A stretch of DNA of 27,914 nt from Papiliotrema nemorosa (Eukaryota; Basidiomycota; Tremellomycetes; Tremellales; Rhynchogastremaceae). Position numbers and translations under genes: made by a program. The first letter of the stretch is position 1, and each line of letters begins with the position of its first letter. The stretch lies in assembly GCA_032158125.1 (NCBI GenBank), contig JASKOT010000065.1, forward strand, positions 1-27,914, given 5' to 3'. Positions 20,307-27,914 of this stretch are shown here, piece by piece. Under the pieces are notes generated by a model that saw only the letters and a program-made list of their open reading frames with translations, made no database searches and had not been told where the DNA came from.

Positions 20307-21656
20307 TCATAGCACCATTACCCTTCCTGCATCGACTAATTTGAAGCTCCCTGCCCCCCTTCGCAGAACCCCACGGCGCTCACAGGCTAGATCCACTTCT
20401 TCAATCGTCTGGAGAGTATGCTGTCGAGTGGTGAAGGTCCCCCAATGGATTCCGATAGTCATTCGGCTTTGCATGGCTTGGTGAATCTCGACGGCGTCAT
20501 TTGGCATACAATGGATCGCGGACGTCAACTTGGCATGATCTAGCTTGATCCGGAAAATCTTCTCGATGAAAGGCAGGACTGATCCCGCTGCGAGAGGGAG
20601 GAAGGAAACGTCAGGCGGACCATATCTCTCTGCGATCTCTGCTTGGTGAGCGATGTTGGAACGGGAGACTGACCTCTGAAAATGGGACAGGCAGGTCCGG
20701 CGGGAGCTGACTTGTACCCCGTATCTCCTCCAAAGAAGATTCGGAACGGCTCACAGGTCTCGGGCAGGATATACTCAACGACCCAGCTGGCCCATAAAGT
20801 CTTGTTCTGACTCAAAAGTCCTCGGCCGGAATTATGTTGGGCCGGCGTGCAGATGAAGCGGAGCGCAGTAATTTGGTGGGATGCGCCAAATTCAATGTGC
20901 TCATCATCGGCAATTACTTGCTTAGTCAAAGTCTCAATACCTGGCTCAGTCCTGCGCGAAGATCCTTCGGTATCTTGATCGATCACCGTTCTGGACGCCG
21001 GCCCAACTTCACGCTCTTCCCACCATCCGAGTTCGAGAACTCTCGACCGACTGATTTGCAACTGTGAGAACCACCTGGCAAGGCCTTTCGCAACAAGGTA
21101 GACGACACCGAGGTAATACCGCTCAATGTCGCGTATACTCTGCTTGTCTAGGTGATCATCTACTGATCAGTCACCCACAGACGGTATTCAGTATATACTT
21201 ACAGTGATCGTGAGAGATCACCACATAATCGATCCTTGGAAGATCACCAATACGACAAGGAGGCGTTATCCGGCGCTTTGGACCACACCATTGGATCGGC
21301 GAGCACCTCATAAGTCAGTTTCGGTACTGAATATCTCATACCAAAGGACCATACCTGTCAGAGAAGATTGGATCGAAGAGGATTCCTAGCGTTTCGGATC
21401 CTGGTAGCAAGACGTAAACGCTAGCATGCCCTAGCCAAGCCATTTGCGGACGTCGGGTTGCTTCTTCAAACTTTAAAGGCACGACCTGGATGTCCCTCGA
21501 TTGGCCGCTTTCTTGGGCGTCACTTGACCTGGATGAAACTGCTGCGAAGATGGCGTGCCACCTGGGTAGGACATACGATTCCCAGGGATTATGGTATCGC
21601 GGGCGTAACATCTTTGGTGGTTTCTGGTGACCAATGCGCCGATATTTGGGCACCAT
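20307..21656 (-). CDS. NAPE-hydrolysing phospholipase D-like protein (metallo-beta-lactamase fold)
   Basis: Four exons: 21355-21656, 21203-21306, 20674-21159 and 20307-20638; introns 48, 43 and 35 nt; 407 aa. Family marks in order: HNPWESY near the N-terminus; MAWLGHASVYV; GILFDPIFSDRCSP; the zinc motif SHDHYDHLD (HxHxDH), which is built across an intron; FICTPAQHNSGRG; FFGGDTGYKSA with the bridging Asp; FREIAERYGPPDVSFLPL; and GIHWGTF with the last His ligand. All metal ligands of the family are visible. NAPE-PLD cleaves N-acylphosphatidylethanolamine to N-acylethanolamine and phosphatidic acid on membranes. The insert between the zinc motif and TPAQH (about 90 residues, acidic, IDQDTEG) is longer than I expect for the family. 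The start follows an in-frame stop closely; an upstream exon is not excluded. Confidence 0.85.
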
Positions 21657-22410
21657 TGATCAAACGTCGAAGCTGATCAGGCAACATGGATCTAGCATCA
21701 CATAAGTACCTCAAGCTCTCATTCCAGATCCTTTTCCACATGCTCAGTGGTCGAGCGAGAAAGGATGGGAACCGACGAAACGAAAAGTCGTTCTCTTGAA
21801 GTCACAACCGATCTTCGTCCTTTTAGTATGCTGTTGAATTATCTCGTAGACACTGATTTTTTGGTCTGCGATTTCGTTTCGATGGACGAGCCTACCTAGA
21901 GAACTCATGTACACACAATGCCGGAAACAAAAGCAGCGAAACACGAAGGGAGTGAAAGGTCATCTGCAAAAACTTCACAGACATGGATCAGATGATGATC
22001 CTGGGCCATACTTATTCACACGCTTCCAGATCGTTTAGCAACGAGTTTCCTAGCAGAAGGTGCACTCGAGACATTTCCTTTCCAGAAGATCCCCCTGCAA
22101 TACCTCTGATGCAATCAACCTCGACTTTCGTCCCTCCTTTGTGTACCCTTTGTCCTTGATCACCCTGATGATCACCAACAAAACAGCACCAACAAAACAG
22201 CACCAACAAAACAGCTGGGAAAATGCTCTATCTCTCTTTTGTCTTCGCCCGCTTCGAGTTCTTTCTCAACTAGGAATATATGTATGTTGTGCCCATTGAC
22301 CATCCCGACTATCTCACAAAGTACGCCACTCTTCCGTATTCTGACAACCGTGTATACTTGTTCTGGACCTTGACGCCTTCAAATCTACATTAGGTCTTTC
22401 ATCCGATAAA
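21657..22410. promoter_or_regulatory. Divergent promoter region between the NAPE-PLD-like and zinc-finger genes
   Basis: This 754-bp region lies between divergent genes. Besides the short tandem repeat at 22173-22214 I see no gene, RNA or mobile element. The open frames in it (minus 21744-21944, minus 22012-22209) have no coding character. Confidence 0.45.
22173..22214. repeat. Three perfect tandem copies of a 14-bp unit
   Basis: The unit CACCAACAAAACAG occurs three times without mismatch (22173, 22187, 22201), about 200 bp upstream of the zinc-finger ATG, probably in its promoter or 5' UTR. Confidence 0.9.
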
Positions 22411-24357
22411 ATGTCGGGATATATGGCGCATGTGCCTCCGACTTACCATCACACTGCAAACAGCCCGGCACATCAAGTCACTCGATGTGATCCCTACGGC
22501 TGTCCTCTCTCATCACAGGCGGCTCATCAATACTCAGGCCCGCACCGTCCGAATCAGCAACCTCCTCGTGCCAATGCGCATCAGTCTTATCATGTCCGAA
22601 CATCATCTTATCCCGGTCAACCTTTGTCCCAAGCTTCACCTATGCCTTCCCCTCAACCCCGGCTTATGCCCTCCCAACCGATCCATAGATCCCCTTCACA
22701 GCATTATCAGGTTCCTTCCAACCGATCAGGAACATATGCCACTGCTCCGACCAACGACAACCGGAATACCGGACGTTACCAGCCCAGTCGAGGTGCCCAA
22801 AGAGATGCAAAGTGGCATGCCAAGTACGCCGAACGAGCTCAACTCGCCACTCAGTTTGCTCAGGAGTTGATGCATCCGCAACGTCCACAACATCAACGGA
22901 TGCATTCTTCACCGGGACGAGTGCCTCCACCTTATCCTGGGCAGCCGTATCCTCCAGTCCCTTATGGCGGCCGAGCACCGCCGACAAACAACATGGAGCG
23001 GATAAGGGCAGAGCAGCAAGCTGCGATTGCAGCGGCAAGACAGACTCACGCGGCCGCTTTGGCCAAGAAGGCTCAAGAAGAAGAGACCGAAAGGAAGACT
23101 CGTCGTATACAGCTACAAGTGTTTGTTCATGCCCGGTAAGCATCTGTTTGCATCATTGAATGTCTTTACACTTACCGGCAGGCCTACGTTGTGCTGCTGG
23201 GATGGATGCGAGGCTTTACTAAACTCGTGGGCATTGCTCGAAAAACACATCTTCCATTGTCACCTGCACACCTCAGCGGAAGAGGACAAAACAGTATCAA
23301 ACAGTTCCGAAGGCGTAGGCTGTAAATGGGACACATGCCAGAATGTCTTCCTGAACAAGAAAGAGTGCTATCAGCATTGCTTGGTCGATCACATGGGGAC
23401 CTACAGCGCGCGCTGTCCATTCAGTAAGTCCCAGTGCAATCTTCCATCTGAGAGGACTGGCTGACACAAATAGACTGCCTTTTCGAAGGTCCAAAGTTCC
23501 CAGATCTGATGGCGCATATTGGCCGAAGGCACCCGAAAGCCACACCGGACGACTTTGTCCCGGGTCTCATTCACCACCGACCCCTCTACCTTCCACCCTC
23601 GGAAGATGACTTGCCGAAATTGCCCTACCTCACGACTATCTACCCCGATTCTGATGAGGTAGGGAAATCAGTCTGGGCTTGCGGTAATATCGGACCATAT
23701 ACAGGTGAAAGGAGTATGAAGGTCATCAAGCATGTCGTCAAGGGCTGCAGGAGCAACAAACGGCCGCGGAAAGAGCATTATGCAGATAAAGAAGGAGCCA
23801 GCGCTGCCATCTCTGCTCTTATTGCCAATTCTCACAAGATTGCCCAGCTTTACAGCACTGTGCAGGAGACCAAGGATAATGAGACCAATGAGGGTGAATC
23901 AGGGAGGATTGTCCCGATGACTGCCGATGAAGCGAAAGTGCAAGGAGTCGAGCTGATCGATATCAAGCAAACAGCCAAGAAAGCGAAGGATCAAGCGAGG
24001 AAAATAGTCGCGAATGACCTCATCGTGGATATCGACTCTTCGTCAGACTCTGGGAATGGATCAAGGCCATCTTCGAGGAACGCCAACTCGACTCGACCCG
24101 CGTTGAAAGTCAGGTTGTCCGGACTACGGCCGAAGGATGAAGCGGTGGCGTTGGAGCTCAGCGAGAGTGAGAGCGAGAGTGATTCGTCTGCCAGTTCGAG
24201 ATACTCTCTGTATAGAGTAAAGAAAGCTGTGATTGGTGGCTCGCCGGTGGTCAGTGATGGCGATGCCGCGGCTGCATTGAAAAGAAGCGAAAGGCTCAAG
24301 AGGAAAGCGGAGGAGTGCGGAAGTCCAGTGGAGAAGTCAGTCAAATTGAAGTCTTAA
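22411..24357 (+). CDS. C2H2 zinc-finger protein with Pro/Gln-rich N-terminus
   Basis: Three exons: 22411-23135, 23182-23423 and 23474-24357; introns 46 and 50 nt; 616 aa. Residues 1-200 are rich in Pro, Gln, His and Ser (low complexity), then an Ala/Glu/Arg helix (ERIRAEQQAAIAAARQ). Residues about 243-345 carry three finger-like units: CCWDGC...H...H, CKWDTC-x12-H-x4-H (a clean C2H2) and CPFNC...HIGRRH, the last completed by splicing. The C-terminal half is mostly disordered, with an acidic Ser cluster (SESESESDSS), IDSSSDSGNG and basic runs (KRPRK, RLKRKAEE) that could be nuclear localisation signals. It is probably a nuclear DNA-binding or chromatin protein. Finger pairs of this CxWxxC style occur in chromatin remodeller subunits, but I cannot assign it to one. 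Start context AAAATGTC is good. Confidence 0.85.
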
Positions 24358-24455
24358 TCTCACCATGCATCGATCCCTTGCACAATGCTACTTGCATGGC
24401 AACTGGATTTTCCTTCATGTACAACGGATCTGACTTCGCCTGCTAGAACTCTGCT

Positions 24456-25681
24456 TCAAGCCTGTGCCCGTCGTAACGCTTCCCTTCGGCCGACAGAATT
24501 GGGATCAAAGTACGGTCGTTCTCCAATACTGACTGATCGTGTGCCGGTCCTGGTAACATCGTCAAGATCTTGTGTCGCGGCGTGGAAAGTGGACCGATTG
24601 TCCCAGATAGCTAGCGAGTTCTCCTCCCATCGGAATCGGACCTGCAGATCATGATTCTGCTTTATCAGCTCGTTCCCCGAGTGTAATTTTATTACCTGAT
24701 ACTCACCGAAGAGATGTGGTTCCACAAGAACTCGAGAACTTCATCGCTCTCCGGCTTTGTCAACTCGTTGATCCGTTTTGTGAATCCCCGATTCACAAAC
24801 AACCCTTTCCACCCAGTAACGGGATTGGTCCTAATGACCGGATGAACAGTCTTCAAGTCTTGTCCGACGTTCTCAGGCGATCCCCTGTGTTCTCTGAGTT
24901 CCGCTCCGCTCTTCTTGGCGATATCGATAAAGTTTTGTCCAATGTGTGTAGCAGTGAGGCCCTCGAGGAATCTCTGATAAGCCGGGGAAAGACGGTCGTA
25001 GGCTTCGTAGGCACTGGCCCAGAGGGTGTCACCGCCTACTTTGGGAAGTTCTCGTATGACAAGTGATGCATAGTCGGAAGGAAGGTTTTCGAAGGTGATG
25101 TCCGAGTGCTACTTTGTCAGTCCAGCCCCTGACTGGCAGCAAAAGACCTGCCCAGAGAAGCTTGCCCGCGATGCGGTCGAGAATGGAAAAGTCGTCACGC
25201 TTGAATTTGTCATCAAAAACAAACTTGTTCGAGATGACACTAATTTCGTCTCCCAATTCACTCCCGCCGAGGGTCAAGGGGTGGACATGAAGAGTGGACG
25301 ATTCGGGCTTCCCACCGTGTAGACCGAGCTTGTGAACGAGGGTTTTCTGCTCTTCAGGGGTGATTTCGGAGTCTCGGAAGAAGACGACACCTCGCTCAGA
25401 TCTGTTTGTCAGGTCGTATGGCTGGTCAGAGGTGAGGATGAGACTCACACTAGTCGACCGAGGGCCTTAAGCTTGCTCTCATCGGCGAGCACTTCTCGGA
25501 TGGTAAGTAATGGTATTCCATGCTTGTCGTACGATCGGAACTCGGTACCGATGGAAGGCGAGTTGTCAATGTGCGCATATCGCCGAAGATCGACCTCAGG
25601 CTGAAGAGTCAGACGGCCGACTGTCGATTTGAGATCCTGGATGGTCGTAGTTTGTGTCTGTATAGAAGTAGCTACGGGCAT
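24456..25681 (-). CDS. TauD/TfdA-family alpha-ketoglutarate-dependent dioxygenase
   Basis: Four exons: 25449-25681, 25152-25401, 24707-25108 and 24456-24656; introns 47, 43 and 50 nt; 361 aa, the usual size. Motifs in order: SERGVVFFRD and ITPEEQ; LLWHSDITFE with the iron ligands His and Asp; LPKVGGDTLWASAYEAYDRL; HPVIRTNPVTGWKGLFVN; and WDNRSTFHAAT with the second iron His, followed by the distal Arg (RTGTRSVS) that holds 2-oxoglutarate. All Fe(II) ligands are present. Fungal members oxidise taurine, other sulfonates or alkyl sulfates to release sulfite/sulfate; the substrate here is unknown. Intron 2 (25109-25151) appears to use a GC donor (TGG|GCAGGT) with a normal CTGAC branch and TAG acceptor; no GT donor keeps the HSD motif in frame. 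The last intron has an alternative AG 15 nt downstream. Confidence 0.9.
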
Positions 25682-26054
25682 GATGTGAGAGGAAGCAGGA
25701 GGGAATTGTGGTTGAGGGAGCTGCCATCCGTATGCAGGTAGTGTTTATATACCCAGCATGCTGCCAGGCAGACACTGCACGTCAGATGTCGAGTGAGGGC
25801 TGAAGTGCGATGGGCGAATGGTGAGGTGCGGTTGCGTGCTTCAGGTCTTGTAGCTTTCAGAGATCTGAAATAACAAGATCACATCCCGACTGTCAGACTC
25901 CTGCTTCTATCTAATCAGCAGATGCCGGCTGCGTCAGTCATTAGACCAATGAGCAAAATGCCAGAGATGGTGTGAGATTGTGTCAGAATCGTCGCTCAAC
26001 TCCGATGTGGCAGGGGCGGCAGCGACATCTCGCTGCATCTCATCTACAACAACC
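25682..26054. other. Promoter of the TauD-type gene; no gene seen
   Basis: This 373-bp spacer lies between two minus-strand genes. A weak TATA-like TTTATATA lies at 25744-25751, about 65 bp upstream of the dioxygenase start. Nothing else is recognisable. Confidence 0.4.
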
Positions 26055-27484
26055 TCACCAGTGGCCTCTGCGATCTGGCGGGTCCCATGGCATAATGAGT
26101 CGCTGTGCGTTATAGTCACGGCCTTTGTAAAGATTCACATGGTCCTTGTACCGATTCACCACTTCATCCCTCCTTGCCCTCTTCTCCCGGCTATTCGGCA
26201 TTTCCCCGATGGCCCGCCAAGCATTGTATAATGCGTCTGCTTCTTCGATGGTCTGCTGTTGTAACATGTCGAGCATCATCAAGTCGGCCGTGTTGTTGGA
26301 GATCTCCAACCCCTTCTCCGACATGGGCCGTGTGAGGCGGTGATACCGACCTTGTTGAGCTGAAATTTCCATTTTGTCAGCCAAGTTGAGCTTTGCAGCC
26401 GATTCGACGAGCATTCCGATATTCGCGAGCTCCGTCTGCAGTTGTCGCGCGTCCGAGATGTTTAATAGGCCTCGAACAATCTCCCTCGCCTGCTCTTCAG
26501 ATAACTTCCGACTCAGCTTGTTCATGATCTGGTCAATCTGCTCATTATCGAGCACTATCGCCGGTCCACTAGGCCGTGAGCCGCTGCTCCCACCTTGACC
26601 ATTATTGCCTACTCCTGATGCTGCTCTGTCCTTCAGTGCCCTCGCTTTGTACTTCTCCTGATGTTGCTGCCACTTGACTGGATCTGTCGGTCGCATTTTT
26701 GCCCATTTATTGAGGTTTTTGGCGGCATCGTCGTCCTTGTTTCCCTTGATGAGACCAATCATACCCTCGATGGCTAAAGGATCGTGTCCTGCTTTCTGCA
26801 GGCGGGAGGCTGCGTCGGGGAAACGTGGATCGATGACCTGATATGTCGATGCTGAAGGAGCCAGAGTGGCCCGGGACGGTCGGGAGTTAGTTGACTGACG
26901 CGCCGCGGCTGCCCCTACTGCGGAACTGAGCTGGACCTACATAGTCAGTCAAGCTTCTAATGGATAGAAACGACATACACGCTGCCCGTCGGCAGTCTTC
27001 ATGAGCCACATCGCTAGACAACCAGTGGTCTTCAGGCAGATCACCAATGTGAACAGATCGGGATGGAAGAAGAAGAACCCAGCCAGCTCGATACCGCTCC
27101 CCAAGATGAAAACGGGCCAATACCTCGATAAATGGCGTTCATGCAATACTTTCTGAGCAGGATCATCTGTGCACGAGTCAGCATGGAAGCGTCCACCCGC
27201 CCTCTCGCTTACTCTGGTATTGGAGCGGTATGCCGAGATCGAACACTAATCCGAGAACAAGAGAAATCTCGCAACCGGCAGTACGCATGATTACCCAAAA
27301 GACCACAAAAAATGCCATGAGGATGAAGATATCCCAAAGACCCAACATGTCCGACAGGAGGATCGTGCCCTCTCCCAACCATCCTCCCGAAGGTATAAGC
27401 TGGAAAATCAATTATGCCGTCTGAATACTCAAGGAGACTCACCACATGCTCACGCAAATGACTCGATCGATCGTCGAGGGGCAT
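26055..27484 (-). CDS. Unrecognised membrane protein with a long helical cytosolic region
   Basis: Four exons: 27443-27484, 27213-27399, 26979-27166 and 26055-26936; introns 43, 46 and 42 nt, all GT-AG and phase-consistent; 432 aa. I recognise no family. The first 140 residues hold about four hydrophobic segments: LGLWDIFILMAFFVVFWVIM, ISLVLGLVFDLGIPL, WPVFILGSGIELAGFFFF and LFTLVICLKTTGCLAMWLM. A loop of charged residues (QNDPAQKVLHERHLSRY) lies between the second and third. From residue 140 the protein is soluble: a Ser/Ala-rich linker, a Lys-rich helix (KWQQHQEKYKARALKDR), a Gly/Ser-rich spacer, and a helical block (NEQIDQIMNKLSRKLSEEQ... ADLMMLDMLQQQTIEEADALYNAWRAI) rich in Gln, Leu and Ala. 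A GTGAGG just before the stop could be a further donor, so the C-terminus is less certain. Confidence 0.75.
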
Positions 27485-27899
27485 CTACCAACATCACTGC
27501 GGCGGTTGGCCTAGGAAGCAAGGAGAAGTGCTGATGCAGGTTGAGACGATATCAGCCTGTGGAAAAGCTCTCTTAGTGACGCGTCAACTTTGGCGAAGAT
27601 CAATGGTCAACGATCACTCATCCTTTCTTCTCCACAGGAGATGCGGGAACAAAGGGGATACAGTACTTGCTCAAGACTGAAGCTCAGCAGTGACTTGTTG
27701 TCTAGCTCCAATGATCAGGGTCATTCCGTAAAGCATCACATCTCATCACCATTTGCTAGTCTCACCCTCATTCAGCGCCTCGGCTCATACAGTAGGGATC
27801 CGAGAAAAGTTGTAGGTGGCGTGACGTCACAAAATGATGACTGTCCTCTATCATCCATCAACTTCATAGCGCTTTTGTCATCCTTCCTCATATTCAATC
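27485..27899. promoter_or_regulatory. Divergent promoter region at the right edge
   Basis: This 415-bp region lies between the minus-strand start at 27484 and a plus-strand ATG at 27900. It carries a full CRE palindrome (27821-27830). No coding frame or RNA gene was seen. Confidence 0.45.
27821..27830. promoter_or_regulatory. CRE-type palindrome GTGACGTCAC
   Basis: A perfect 10-bp palindrome containing TGACGTCA, the consensus for CREB/ATF-type bZIP factors, lies 70 bp upstream of the ATG at 27900. Its position is right for the plus-strand gene. Binding is inferred. Confidence 0.5.
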
Positions 27900-27914
27900 A
27901 TGGTCAAGCTTTCA
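27900..27914 (+). CDS. Start of a plus-strand gene, cut by the window edge
   Basis: ATG in context CAATCATGGTC is followed by four codons (MVKLS) before the window ends. It has a pyrimidine-rich leader (CATCCTTCCTCATATTC) and a CRE palindrome just upstream, as expected of a real start. Five residues are too few to name it. Confidence 0.4.

Noticed and set aside
22411..24357. Assignment of the zinc-finger gene to an ARID2/Rsc9-type chromatin remodeller subunit
   Set aside because: The CxWxxC finger style is similar, but no ARID or other confirming domain is visible.
1..27914. CRISPR arrays, prokaryotic operons, tRNA or rRNA genes
   Set aside because: No regularly spaced repeats, cloverleaf patterns or rRNA blocks were seen; the genes are intron-rich and eukaryotic.

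Overview
The window reads as nuclear DNA of a basidiomycete, most likely a tremellomycetous yeast (Cryptococcus/Kwoniella/Tremella relatives). Genes are short and packed on both strands. They are cut by many very small introns, mostly 40-50 nt and down to 35-37 nt, with GTRNGT-like donors and CTNAC/CTGAC branch sites close to the acceptor. The one recognisable transposon is a Ty3/gypsy chromovirus. The assignment rests on gene style and protein families; I could run no database search. Gene models were spliced by hand, and every multi-exon model below gives an uninterrupted frame whose exon lengths sum to a multiple of three.

Layout. Bases 1-3204 hold the 3' part of a Ty3/gypsy element: the end of RNase H, integrase, chromodomain, polypurine tract and 3' LTR. 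Inside it, antisense between the chromodomain and the LTR, is an apparent five-exon gene (1991-2841, minus). This is the most unusual item in the window.

Next come a monosaccharide transporter (3585-5558, minus), a single-pass cysteine-rich membrane protein (6332-7357, minus), a four-pass SUR7/PalI-like protein (7831-9203, minus), a 15-exon Atg22-like vacuolar effluxer (9900-12192, plus), a coiled-coil protein (12526-13152, plus) and a succinate-semialdehyde-type aldehyde dehydrogenase (13467-15237, plus).

The rest is a second sugar transporter (15377-17411, minus), a secreted GH32 invertase/inulinase-like enzyme (18172-19975, minus), a NAPE-PLD-like metallo-beta-lactamase-fold phospholipase D (20307-21656, minus), a C2H2 zinc-finger protein (22411-24357, plus), a TauD-type dioxygenase (24456-25681, minus) and an unrecognised membrane protein with a long soluble tail (26055-27484, minus). 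The first 15 bases of another plus-strand gene start at 27900.

How the genes fit together. The secreted GH32 enzyme and the transporter beside it on the same strand look like a small beta-fructoside (sucrose/inulin) utilisation pair, with a hexose-type transporter about 10 kb away. The transporter promoters carry a repeated TGCGGCA motif (four copies in 81 bp upstream of one, one copy upstream of the other). The other genes are housekeeping or lipid/nitrogen functions with no evident shared pathway. No tRNA, rRNA or CRISPR array was seen.
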